In this document: positions 49,833 to 58,220 of the stretch, in pieces
How positions within the stretch are numbered: the first letter of the stretch is position 1
Layout: each line of letters opens with the position of its first letter
From: Methanolinea sp. UBA277
GTDB lineage: Archaea; Halobacteriota; Methanomicrobia; Methanomicrobiales; Methanospirillaceae
Direction: 5' to 3'
Assembly: GCA_002499905.1 (NCBI GenBank)
Contig: DANP01000025.1
Span: 1-64,000, forward strand
Length of the DNA stretch: 64,000 nucleotides
Notes under the pieces: generated by a model
What the model saw: the letters and a program-made list of their open reading frames with translations, nothing else
What the model was told of the DNA's origin: nothing
The model's database searches: none
Program-made: the position numbers and the translations under genes

Positions 49833-51679
49833 AGATCGGCCTCATCGGAAATCCGAACGTAGGCAAATCACTCATCTTCCACCAGCTGACCGGGCTCGGG
49901 GTTGAGGTGAGCAATTACCCGGGCACCACCATCGATCTCCAGTGCGGAACTCTCTGTTTTCAGAAGGAGATGGTCGAGATCACCGATCTGCCGGGTATCT
50001 ATTCGCTCGACGGAGAATCTGAAGAGGAGCGGATCGTCCGGTCGTTTGTTGATTCGGGTGAAGCCGACGTCATTGTTGCAGTTCTCGATGCAGGAAGGCT
50101 CGAACGCAACCTTTACCTCCTGCTCCAGGTCGCTGAATACCGGCGTCCGATGCTGGTCGTCCTCAACATGATGGATGAGGCTGAAAAATCCGGGATCCAG
50201 GTGGATGTCGGAAAACTCTCATCGCTCCTCGGCATTGAAATAATACCTACCGTTGCCATCCAGGGTAAGAATACCTGTAACATCATTCCTGCCGTTCTTT
50301 CGTCCGCACGGTCGCCGACGGTCAAAGTCCTGTATGATCACCATATCGAAGCTGCCGTAAAAAGTCTGGGAACCATCCATAACCTCGACTGGATCGGGGC
50401 CATTCAGGCCCTGATGGGTCATGCAGAGGATCCTGATGTTCTGGAGGCTGCATCTGCTCTTTCCGAAGAGATTGAGCGGATGCACCGCATGTCCGTTGCC
50501 CAGATCATTGCCGGGAACCGGCATAACTGTGCCGAACACATCGCGTCAGAAGTCGTCCGGTCGCGGCCCCCGGGGAGAGGTCCGGATATCGACCGGCTTC
50601 TCACGAGCCGGCTTCCCGGAATACCGATTCTTGTCGCAATCCTGGTCGGTATCCTCCTCACGGTATTCATGGTAGGTTCTTGGCTGGAGGAGGCGATCGT
50701 GACCCTGATTGATACCGTTGTGATGCAGCCTTTCCTTGCTGTTGGATTTCCCCCGCTTGCAGAGCAGCTCGGCATCTCCCTTATTCTGGCGATCCAGGCC
50801 GGATTCGGGATAGCATTTCCGTTCATATTCACCTTCTACGTGTTTATTGCACTTCTCGAGGATTCGGGATACCTGACCCGTGCCGCGTTCCTTGCTGACC
50901 GCACCCTTCACCGTTTCGGTATGCACGGGCAGGGAATCATCCCCCTGGTGCTCGGGTTCGGCTGTAATGTTCCGGCGATCATGAGCATCAGGCTTCTCCG
51001 GACGAAACGGGAACGGCTGATCTCTTCGTTTCTTGTCACCCTGGTCCCCTGTTCGGCACGAACCGTCATCATCGCCGGGCTTGTTGCCGCTTTTGTCGGG
51101 CTCGCCGCGGCCATGAGTGTTTACCTGATCGTCCTTGCTATCATTCTTATCACCGGGCTGATACTCTCGCGGGTCACTCCCGGTGAACAGTTCGGGATGA
51201 TCCTCGAGATGTGCCCGCTCCGGCGACCGAGGGCGAAAAACGTCCTCCTGAAGTCCTGGATGCGCATCAGGGAATTCCTGGTTGTAGCCATGCCCCTGCT
51301 CATCATTGCCAGCATCATTCTCGGACTTTTCCAGTATTCGGGACTCATGGCAGCATTCGGGGAATTCATTGAACCATTCTCCATTGCTGTGCTCGGCCTG
51401 CCCTCATATGCAACAACCGCGCTCATCTTCGGGATTCTGCGGAAAGAGATGGCTCTCGAGACGCTGGTCATCCTGGCAGGTACTGCGGATCTGGGGGCTG
51501 TCCTTTCCATGGCCCAGATCTATATCTTTGCCGTGGTCAGCGTACTCTTTGTCCCCTGCATCGCCACCATCGCGGTCCTGAAAAGAGAGGTCGGAACAAA
51601 GATGGCTCTGGTTGTTTCAGCCTACACCCTGTTCATGGGCATCCTGGTCGGAGCACTCCTCAATATATTTTTTTCATGA
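49829..51679 (+). CDS. feoB: Ferrous iron transporter FeoB
   Basis: 616 aa. The N-terminal GTPase domain has G1 GNPNVGKS, G2 Thr region YPGTTID and G3 DLPGIYSL, then a helical switch region and a membrane part with two nucleoside-recognition/gate domains (GYLTRAAFLADR, HGQGIIPLVLGFGCNVPAIM, SFLVTLVPCSARTVII). It is a little shorter than enterobacterial FeoB. No separate feoA gene is seen; its domain is fused to the regulator upstream. The final codons run into a TATTTTTTTC tract (51668-51674) that likely acts as terminator. Confidence 0.95.
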   Translation: MKIGLIGNPNVGKSLIFHQLTGLGVEVSNYPGTTIDLQCGTLCFQKEMVEITDLPGIYSLDGESEEERIVRSFVDSGEADVIVAVLDAGRLERNLYLLLQVAEYRRPMLVVLNMMDEAEKSGIQVDVGKLSSLLGIEIIPTVAIQGKNTCNIIPAVLSSARSPTVKVLYDHHIEAAVKSLGTIHNLDWIGAIQALMGHAEDPDVLEAASALSEEIERMHRMSVAQIIAGNRHNCAEHIASEVVRSRPPGRGPDIDRLLTSRLPGIPILVAILVGILLTVFMVGSWLEEAIVTLIDTVVMQPFLAVGFPPLAEQLGISLILAIQAGFGIAFPFIFTFYVFIALLEDSGYLTRAAFLADRTLHRFGMHGQGIIPLVLGFGCNVPAIMSIRLLRTKRERLISSFLVTLVPCSARTVIIAGLVAAFVGLAAAMSVYLIVLAIILITGLILSRVTPGEQFGMILEMCPLRRPRAKNVLLKSWMRIREFLVVAMPLLIIASIILGLFQYSGLMAAFGEFIEPFSIAVLGLPSYATTALIFGILRKEMALETLVILAGTADLGAVLSMAQIYIFAVVSVLFVPCIATIAVLKREVGTKMALVVSAYTLFMGILVGALLNIFFS

Positions 51680-51830
51680 TTTGGCGAGGACCGGTCATGG
51701 CTTTAACCTCACACGACCATACTCGATAGAAAACTGCCCGGATGTGTGGATCAGAAGGAGTGGTTCTGGTGCGGGGAAATGATACCAGGGGACGGGCGAT
51801 CAGCCCTGTGCCCGGCAGGGGGGAGGCCTT

Positions 51831-52580
51831 GTGCTCACGTTCATAGGGCTCGGTCTCTACGACCTCGCCGATATTTCAGTAAAGGGACTTGAATGTATCA
51901 GGAAAGCAGATTATGTCTTCCTCGAATCCTACACGTCACGCCTCTCCGGCACATCGGTAGATGAGATGGCGGAGTACTACGGGCATGAGATCCGGATACT
52001 ATCCCGGGAAGAGGTGGAGGTGGATCCCGAACCGGTGCTCGGACTGGCTGAAGAGTTCCACGTCGCATTCCTGACCGGAGGAGACCCGATGGTCTCCACG
52101 ACCCACATCGATCTGCGGATGCGTGCCTCCCGCAGGGGGATTGCCACGAACATTATCCATGCCTCATCGATCTCCACTGCCGTATGCGGTCTTTCCGGCC
52201 TTCAGAATTACCGGTTCGGAAAATCCTGCTCACTTCCCTATCCACACCGTTCCTGGATGCCCCTGACCCCTGCCGGGGTAATATGCGCAAACCGTGAGCG
52301 CGATCTCCACACTCTGGTCTACCTTGATATTCGGGAGGATCGCTGCATGACCATTCCCGAAGCAGTGGATCTCCTCGAGAACCTGTCTGGTAAATCTGGT
52401 TTTTCCTTACCGCTCTACGTGGGTGTTGCCCGAGCAGGTTCGGAATCGTCCGTCGTTGCAGCCGGGGACGCCGGCAGAATGAAAGAGATCGATTTCGGGC
52501 CGCCCCTGCACATTCTCATCGTTCCGGCTTCACTCCATGTGATGGAGCGGGAGTACCTGGAGATGTTTGCGGGATTATGA
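51831..52580 (+). CDS. dphB: Diphthine synthase DphB
   Basis: 249 aa SAM-dependent methyltransferase that methylates 3-amino-3-carboxypropyl-histidine of elongation factor 2 on the way to diphthamide. GTG start with GGGAGGC upstream. Signatures of the tetrapyrrole-methylase fold: LTFIGLGLYDLADIS, VFLESYTS, AFLTGGDPMVSTTHIDLRM, SISTAVCGLSGLQNYRFG and the C-terminal PLHILIVPASLHVMEREYL. It overlaps the next gene by four bases. The length and motifs are complete. Confidence 0.92.
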   Translation: MLTFIGLGLYDLADISVKGLECIRKADYVFLESYTSRLSGTSVDEMAEYYGHEIRILSREEVEVDPEPVLGLAEEFHVAFLTGGDPMVSTTHIDLRMRASRRGIATNIIHASSISTAVCGLSGLQNYRFGKSCSLPYPHRSWMPLTPAGVICANRERDLHTLVYLDIREDRCMTIPEAVDLLENLSGKSGFSLPLYVGVARAGSESSVVAAGDAGRMKEIDFGPPLHILIVPASLHVMEREYLEMFAGL

Positions 52581-53149
52581 CCATTCACCACTGCCGGGAG
52601 GCCCTCGAGGAGCGGCTCACTGCACAGAGGCTTATACCCCCCGAAGGGAGCATTCTCCGTTCCTGTGCCAGTGACACGGCCGGGATGGTCTCGGCCTACT
52701 ATCATGACGGTCTTGAATTTCTCTCCCGCGGGGACCGGGCCAATGCCCTTGCCAGCTTCAGCTATGCGCTGGGATGGATTGATGCCGGCATCTGTTTCGG
52801 CCTGCTCTCTTCAACCAGCTGCGGCATCCCTCTCTGCGCCGCTCCAGAGCAACGTTCCTCTGACGACAGTGGAACGCTCCGCGAGAAGACTTCCCGGTAC
52901 CATTCCTTCCTGTCCCGGGCGCTGGTCAGCCTTGATCCGGCGCCGGAACCGGATACCTGCCTTTTCGCAGGGGGAGCACGAATTATCCTCATCGGGGAGG
53001 TCTTCCTTGCATGGGGAGCGGGACTGGAAGCAGGAGGGGATGATGAGAGGGCGCTTGCTGCTTACAGTTACGGATTCGGATGGCTCGATGCCGGTGTACG
53101 GGCGGGACTCTTCAGGGTACGGCTGAACCGCGAACTCTTCACCATTTAA
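52577..53149 (+). CDS. DUF357 protein with duplicated domain, 190 aa
   Basis: Two helical DUF357-type units: YYHDGLEFLSRGDRANALAS continuing to GWIDAGICFGLL (about residues 41-77), and FLAWGAGLEAGGDDERALAA continuing to GWLDAGVRAGLF (about 137-176). The central part with CGIPLCAAPEQRSSDD is a linker. Archaeal DUF357 genes are often next to dphB, as here. The function is unknown; the repeat suggests an internal dimer. Confidence 0.75.
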   Translation: MTIHHCREALEERLTAQRLIPPEGSILRSCASDTAGMVSAYYHDGLEFLSRGDRANALASFSYALGWIDAGICFGLLSSTSCGIPLCAAPEQRSSDDSGTLREKTSRYHSFLSRALVSLDPAPEPDTCLFAGGARIILIGEVFLAWGAGLEAGGDDERALAAYSYGFGWLDAGVRAGLFRVRLNRELFTI

Positions 53150-53232
53150 GCAGGAAGGCTGTTCCTCAAAATGTTTATACTATGCACGGCAATGTCTTAT
53201 GAATCCTGCATCGGGGGGTGAGAACTGCTCCA

Positions 53233-54252
53233 ATGGAGAAAAAACAGAAGAAATGGCTCTGGATATCGCTCGGCTTCTCTGCTGTCGTTCTCGTAGCTGT
53301 CCTCTATTTCACCGTCGATGCAGAAACCATCACCTATCTGAGACAACTCAGGGTCCCCTTCCTCATCCTTGCCCTCTGCACCCACCTTGCTGCCCTCGGA
53401 TTCTGGGCTCTCCGGATAAAATTCATGAGCCGTTCCCTGGGCTACCGGGTCGGCTTTCTCTATGCACTGAATCTCGTCTTTGCCAACATGCTGGTTGCGG
53501 CAATCACTCCTTCCCAGGCTGGCGGGGAACCGGTCAGGATCCATGAGCTGTATAAAAAGGGGGTCAAGATCGGGGATGCAACCGCCATCGTTATCACCGA
53601 ACGCATCCTTGATGGCATCGTACTGGGTATCGGCGGCGCATTCTTCATGTTCGTGCTGGGAAGCGAGTGGCAGCGCATCGGTTCGGCATTCAGCTATTTC
53701 ATGTATATATCCTGGATTATCATCACCGCTTTCGTGATACTCTTTATCTATTCGGTCAAAAAGCCGGATCTGCTCAAGAGGATCATTCATGCCGTGTCAG
53801 GTCGTTTCACACGGAAATGGGAGAGCAGAAAAATCGAAAAGTTTGCCCGGTCCATCGATAGTGAAGTTGATAACTTCCACCAGACCCTGACCGATTTCAT
53901 GAGCCATGGGAAAAGCGGGCTGGTTTTCGGGCTTCTCTTCACCGCCCTTTTCTGGTTCTGTGAGTTTATCATCGTCTCTCTCCTCCTGCTCGGCCTCGGG
54001 CAGCCGCCCATCTTCATCGAATCGCTCATCGTCCAGCTGGTCATCGCCCTGGTTATGATGATACCGCTCACACCGGGCGGTTCGGGTATCGCCGAGATCA
54101 TGTTCACCTCGCTCTACGGCCTCTTTGTCAATTCATCCATCCTGGGCATCCTCGTCGTGCTCTGGCGATCGATCCTCTTCTACTTCAACATCCTTCTCGG
54201 GCTTGTCTCCGGTTTGATCATTGTCAGGCGTGAAGCACAGGAGACGGGCTGA
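53233..54252 (+). CDS. UPF0104/lysylphosphatidylglycerol synthase-type membrane protein
   Basis: 339 aa polytopic membrane protein with about eight helices. The signature AITPSQAGGEPVRIHELYKKG and MIPLTPGGSGIAEIMFTSLYG are those of the flippase-like membrane domain (COG0392). This domain occurs alone or fused to glycosyltransferases such as AglD, and is thought to move lipid-linked substrates. Start ATG 53233 with GGTGAG ten bases ahead; an upstream GTG at 53218 is possible. It may serve dolichol or archaetidyl lipid handling (inference). Confidence 0.8.
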   Translation: MEKKQKKWLWISLGFSAVVLVAVLYFTVDAETITYLRQLRVPFLILALCTHLAALGFWALRIKFMSRSLGYRVGFLYALNLVFANMLVAAITPSQAGGEPVRIHELYKKGVKIGDATAIVITERILDGIVLGIGGAFFMFVLGSEWQRIGSAFSYFMYISWIIITAFVILFIYSVKKPDLLKRIIHAVSGRFTRKWESRKIEKFARSIDSEVDNFHQTLTDFMSHGKSGLVFGLLFTALFWFCEFIIVSLLLLGLGQPPIFIESLIVQLVIALVMMIPLTPGGSGIAEIMFTSLYGLFVNSSILGILVVLWRSILFYFNILLGLVSGLIIVRREAQETG

Positions 54253-54291
54253 ACAAGCCTTATGTTCCTCCCGAACAATTCTCCTGTGAGC

Positions 54292-54744
54292 ATGGATCCG
54301 GCAAAGTGCAGGGTAAAAGGGGTATACATGGCAGTCGGGAACCTTGGGGCTTCACCAGCGGTGATACTCTCCATGAATAATGACACCTGCCTCCCCATCT
54401 ACATCGGTCTCTGGGAGGCCATGTCCATCAATGCCGCACTCAACAACGAGGTCCCACCCCGTCCGCTCACCCATGACCTGTTCGTTGATTTCCTCGAACG
54501 GTTCAATATCATTCTGAAGGCCCTGGTGATCGATTCCATCGAGGATGGAGTGTACTATGCGAATATGATCCTTGAGCAGGATCACCACGAGCTGACCATG
54601 GACTGCAGGCCGAGCGACGGAATTGCCATCAGCATCAGGTGTCAGGCAGACATCCTGATCACTGAGGAAGTCATCAGCACTTCTGCGATCCCGGCCGAAG
54701 AACTCCCTTCGCTGATGGATATCGGAACCTATCTTTCCGGCTGA
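54292..54744 (+). CDS. DUF151 (bifunctional nuclease family) protein
   Basis: 150 aa. The core AVGNLGASPAVILSMNNDTCLPIYIGLWEA is the DUF151 signature, with PRPLTHDLFVDFLERFNIIL and DCRPSDGIAISIRCQADILI. Family members occur in archaea and bacteria; nuclease activity has been reported for plant relatives, but the archaeal role is not known. I start at ATG 54292 with GTGAG close upstream; an ATG at 54262 is the longer alternative. The next gene is convergent and only one base away. Confidence 0.8.
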   Translation: MDPAKCRVKGVYMAVGNLGASPAVILSMNNDTCLPIYIGLWEAMSINAALNNEVPPRPLTHDLFVDFLERFNIILKALVIDSIEDGVYYANMILEQDHHELTMDCRPSDGIAISIRCQADILITEEVISTSAIPAEELPSLMDIGTYLSG

Positions 54745-54745
54745 A

Positions 54746-55039
54746 CTACCGCCGCCGTTTCGCGAGCTCCCCGATTACTTCGGAAAATTCCACGCCCGCG
54801 GCTTTCAGGGCAACCATGAAATGGAACTGGAGATCAGCGGCTTCAGAGACTATTCGTGCGTGATCGCCATTCTTCACGGCGATGATGAATTCGGTTGTCT
54901 CCTCACCGACCTTTTCCAGGGCACGGTCGGCCCCTTTTTCACTGGAAATAAGCCGGGAGACATAAGATGCTGGCGACGGATGCTCAAACCGATCGGTGAT
55001 CACCGTCCAGAGATCATCGAGTACAGAACTGATGGTCAT
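54746..55039 (-). CDS. hisE: Phosphoribosyl-ATP pyrophosphatase HisE
   Basis: 97 aa MazG-like helical enzyme. It hydrolyses phosphoribosyl-ATP to phosphoribosyl-AMP in step 2 of histidine synthesis. Motifs: VLDDLWTVITDRFEHP, SYVSRLISSEKGADRALEKV, the acidic metal-binding GEETTEFIIAVKNGD and the AADLQFHFMVALKAAG helix. No other his genes are here. It overlaps the nusA gene by four bases (ATGA), so it is co-translated with it. Confidence 0.92.
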   Translation of the reverse strand: MTISSVLDDLWTVITDRFEHPSPASYVSRLISSEKGADRALEKVGEETTEFIIAVKNGDHARIVSEAADLQFHFMVALKAAGVEFSEVIGELAKRRR

Positions 55040-55479
55040 GCTTCGTCCTCCACTACCATCAGTTCACCTACCTCCTCACCCCAGAATTTCCGGACAAGGA
55101 GCCGCGCTTTCTCAATATTTGAACCTTTTTTGCCAATTGCCGTCCCCAGGTCGCTCCTCTTCCGGAGTGTGATCGTAAGGAGGCCGCTCTCCGGATCTTT
55201 CTCCACCCGCGAAATACTGACCGGCCGGAAGATATTGGCTATGAACTCGTCCCGTCCCTCGGAATATTCTACCATTTCTATCCGTTTCCCGAGAACATTC
55301 TGCATCCTCCTGATATTTTCGCCCTTTTTTCCGATGGCAAGTCCCATGTCTCCCGGTCTGATGATATAGACGATCCGCTCGAATTTTTCATCAATAATAC
55401 AATCCAAGGCCGTGGCTTTGGTCAGGATCCGGAGTTCTTCGATATACCTCCGTTCCTTGAAGCCGATATTCCGATCCAT
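55036..55479 (-). CDS. nusA: NusA-like transcription factor (KH domains)
   Basis: 147 aa from ATG 55479 (MDRNIGFKERRYIEELRIL); an in-frame start at 55545 adds residues not seen in the family. Two KH domains with GxxG loops: GLAIGKKGENIRRM at about residues 53-66 and GTAIGKKGSNIEKA at about residues 114-127. Archaeal NusA lacks the bacterial N-terminal RNAP-binding and S1 domains and binds RNA during elongation and termination. Usually found by rpo or ribosomal protein genes; here it is coupled to hisE instead. Confidence 0.88.
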   Translation of the reverse strand: MDRNIGFKERRYIEELRILTKATALDCIIDEKFERIVYIIRPGDMGLAIGKKGENIRRMQNVLGKRIEMVEYSEGRDEFIANIFRPVSISRVEKDPESGLLTITLRKRSDLGTAIGKKGSNIEKARLLVRKFWGEEVGELMVVEDEA

Positions 55480-55576
55480 TGATAAAATCGTGTATATGTT
55501 ATCATGAGAGTGAATTAAAAGGTATTGGACCGGCCCCGCGGACATGTGGAGACCGGGAAAAAAGAGGTTCTCTCTC

Positions 55577-56311
55577 TTATCTGATAAGATAGGAGAGAGA
55601 GACTTGGGCAGTCACGGTGACCTGGCCTGGCTCGATAGGTGTCGGAACCGCGGCATCTTTCATCGCAGCTCCTGCGGCCATCCGGTTGTCGTAGAACACC
55701 GGTGTGTATACCGATCCGACTGTAATCGACTGGACTCCGGTAATGGTGGTGCCCGTGGCCAGGGCGACCACATCAGCATCGGCCCGTGCCTTCCTGACAG
55801 CCATGGTGAGAACTTCGGCCCGGAGTGCCTGCTCTTTCTCAGGACTCACCCTGAAATAGATCGAATTAACCTGGTTTGCGCCATTCGCAACGGTGATATC
55901 AATAATCTCACCAGCCCGGCTGATATCCCGCACCGTTATCTGCACGGTGTTCGTGACCTGATAGTAGGTGATCTTCTTTCCGAACGGAAGGTTATCATCA
56001 TCGTAGACGGGGTATATGGAGTATCCGGAGGTCTGGATATCCTCACGGGAAATCCCGGCAGCGACCAGTGCGGAAATCAGGCCGTCCATGATCCGTGCAT
56101 TGTCTGCCTGCGCCACTTTGACATCCCTGTTCTGGGTCTGTACTCCGGAGGAGATCATGGCGATATCGGGTGTGGCCATGATCTCCCCGTTTCCTGTGAC
56201 TGATATTGTCTTTTCAGGACACAGGGAGGGATCTGCAGCGGTGGCCGACAGGGGTATCACTGCAAGGACCAGCATGAAGGCGGTTGCGAGGAGGAGATAT
56301 CTGTTCTTCAT
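55577..56311 (-). CDS. Secreted SIMPL (DUF541) domain protein
   Basis: 244 aa. ATG 56311, five bases after GGTGA; an in-frame ATG at 56329 has none. Signal peptide (NRYLLLATAFMLVLAVIPLSATA), then the SIMPL domain with KTISVTGNGEIMATPDIAMI, the YQVTNTVQITVRDISRAGEIID strand and QVTVTAQVSLSYLIR at the end. SIMPL proteins are periplasmic or surface oligomers of unsure function. Upstream TATA-like ATAAATATTTG near 56350-56360 on the minus strand. It is a single gene, divergent from leuC. Confidence 0.8.
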   Translation of the reverse strand: MKNRYLLLATAFMLVLAVIPLSATAADPSLCPEKTISVTGNGEIMATPDIAMISSGVQTQNRDVKVAQADNARIMDGLISALVAAGISREDIQTSGYSIYPVYDDDNLPFGKKITYYQVTNTVQITVRDISRAGEIIDITVANGANQVNSIYFRVSPEKEQALRAEVLTMAVRKARADADVVALATGTTITGVQSITVGSVYTPVFYDNRMAAGAAMKDAAVPTPIEPGQVTVTAQVSLSYLIR

Positions 56312-56469
56312 CTCTGTCACCAGTCTCACTATTCCATGGAAAAATTCAAATATTTATCCTTGAGTGTGAAAAATTTCGTAGTCTGTCGTATTCCCTCCCT
56401 CCTGCAAACCGGCCGGGACGGAGCCACAACTGCCTTATTCTCCTATCTCACATTATACGTGAGCATTGC

Positions 56470-57720
56470 ATGGGAGCAACTGTTGTAGAGAAAATATTCT
56501 CATCCAGATGCGGCCGGACGGTCAGGGCCGGAGAGGTCGTCATGGCCCCGGTGGACGGAGCGATGATCCATGATATCACCGGGCCGCTTGCCATCAGGAA
56601 TTTTTTCCAGATGGGCGGAACCAGGGTGTTCGATCCACGGAAGGTCATCATGCTCTTCGACCACCAGGTCCCGGCCGATTCCATTACTGCGGCAGAGAAC
56701 CAGGCCTTCATGCGGACGTTTGCCGGTGATCAGGGCATCCATAACTATGATATCAGGGAAGGGATCTGTCATCAGGTTGTAATGGAGAAGGGACTCGCTG
56801 CACCCGGTGAGATCATTGTCGGCGCAGATTCCCACACCTGCATGTACGGCGCTGCCGGTGCATTTGCGACCGGTATTGGTTCCACCGATATGGGATTTGT
56901 CCTCAAGTTCGGTGCTCTCTACTTCAGGGTCCCGGAGAGCATCAGGGCCGAAGTCACCGGCAGGTTCGCACGGAGAGTCGGGCCAAAAGATCTTATCCTC
57001 TCCATAGCCCATGATATCGGGGCAGACGGTGCAACCTACCAGGCAATCGAGTTTGTCGGGGAGACCATGGAAGGGATGGGGATGGAAGGCCGGATGACCT
57101 GCTGCAATATGGCTATCGAGATGGGTGCAAAGGCGGGTATTGTTCCCCCGGATCGCATCACCTATGCCTACCTGGAGGGCCGCCGCGCTGTCAGACCGGT
57201 TGATCTCTCGCCTGATCCGGATGCCCGCTATGCTGACCGGCGGACGTACGATGTGACCGATCTGGGGCCCCGGGTTGCAGTCCCGCACAACGTCGACCTG
57301 GCCGTACCGGTAGAGGATGTGGCAGGCATCCGCATAGACCAGGTGTTCATCGGCTCCTGCACCAACGGGAGATTTGAAGACCTTGCCGAAGCCGCAGAAG
57401 TGCTCGCAGACAACCGGTTCTCCGACGGTGTCCGGGTTATCATCATCCCGGCATCGCGGGACGAGTACCTCAAGGCGCTCCGTTCCGGACTGATAGAACG
57501 CTTCGTTTCTGCCGGTGCCCTGGTGGAGGCTCCCTGCTGCGGCCCCTGCATGGGAGGAGCATTCGGCCTGCTCGGCCCTGGGGAGGTCTCCCTCTCCACC
57601 TCCAACCGGAATTTCCGGGGAAGGCAGGGGAGCACGGAAGCAAAGGTGTATCTCTGCTCTCCAGCAACAGCGGCAGCCAGTGCGATGTATGGTGAGATCA
57701 CCGACCCGAGGGAGGTGTAA
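56470..57720 (+). CDS. leuC: 3-Isopropylmalate/homoaconitate dehydratase large subunit
   Basis: 416 aa. The short archaeal large subunit of the aconitase family. The 4Fe-4S cluster cysteines are visible in FIGSCTNGRFEDL and EAPCCGPCMGG. Substrate-loop motifs GADSHTCMYGAAGAFATGIGSTDM and the beginning VVEKIFSSRCGRTVRAGEVV are typical. Isomerises 2-isopropylmalate (or, in homologues, homocitrate) with the small subunit encoded next. Start ATG 56470 with GTGAGC ahead. Which substrate is used (leucine or coenzyme B synthesis) depends mainly on the small subunit loop. Confidence 0.88.
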   Translation: MGATVVEKIFSSRCGRTVRAGEVVMAPVDGAMIHDITGPLAIRNFFQMGGTRVFDPRKVIMLFDHQVPADSITAAENQAFMRTFAGDQGIHNYDIREGICHQVVMEKGLAAPGEIIVGADSHTCMYGAAGAFATGIGSTDMGFVLKFGALYFRVPESIRAEVTGRFARRVGPKDLILSIAHDIGADGATYQAIEFVGETMEGMGMEGRMTCCNMAIEMGAKAGIVPPDRITYAYLEGRRAVRPVDLSPDPDARYADRRTYDVTDLGPRVAVPHNVDLAVPVEDVAGIRIDQVFIGSCTNGRFEDLAEAAEVLADNRFSDGVRVIIIPASRDEYLKALRSGLIERFVSAGALVEAPCCGPCMGGAFGLLGPGEVSLSTSNRNFRGRQGSTEAKVYLCSPATAAASAMYGEITDPREV

Positions 57721-57722
57721 CC

Positions 57723-58220
57723 ATGCGGGTGTGGAAATTTTCCAACAACATCGACACGGATGCCATCATACCCGGACGATACCTTATCCACAATGATCCC
57801 TGTGTGCTCGCCCGTCATGCATTTGAAGGTACCAGGAATGAATTTGCAGGGCAGGTCCGCGAAGGTGACGTGATCGTCGCCGGTCGTAACTTTGGGTGCG
57901 GGTCATCCCGGGAACATGCCCCGCTCGCTCTCACCGGGGCAGGGATCAGGATCATAATTGCCCGGTCGTTCGCCCGGATCTTCTACCGGAATGCCGTGAA
58001 TGTGGGGATTCTCCCGCTCGTCTGTGAACAGGCGGATGAGATACCTGACGGATCTGAAATCACCGTTGACATCGAGGGCAGCTCTGTTGAAACGGGGGGG
58101 AAGTGGTATCCGGTCGAGCCGGTACCCGGCTTCATGCAGGATATCATAAGTGCTGGAGGCCTTGTCGCGTATGCACGCGATCTTGAGGAGATTGAGACAT
58201 GTACCGGGTCGCAGCGATAG
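57723..58220 (+). CDS. leuD: 3-Isopropylmalate/homoaconitate dehydratase small subunit
   Basis: 165 aa swivel domain. NNIDTDAIIPGRYLIHNDP has the specificity loop YLIH without an Arg at the third position. As I recall, archaeal homoaconitases carry YLR and isopropylmalate isomerases carry a hydrophobic residue there, which points to leucine biosynthesis. VIVAGRNFGCGSSREHAPLAL and IIARSFARIFYRNAVNVGI are the active-site serine/arginine regions. It overlaps the dehydrogenase gene by 22 bases. Confidence 0.85.
   Translation: MRVWKFSNNIDTDAIIPGRYLIHNDPCVLARHAFEGTRNEFAGQVREGDVIVAGRNFGCGSSREHAPLALTGAGIRIIIARSFARIFYRNAVNVGILPLVCEQADEIPDGSEITVDIEGSSVETGGKWYPVEPVPGFMQDIISAGGLVAYARDLEEIETCTGSQR

Noticed and set aside
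55480..55545. A leaderless start for nusA
   Set aside because: The TATA-like element at 55492-55499 is only about 17 bp from the chosen ATG, too close; the start site is left open.
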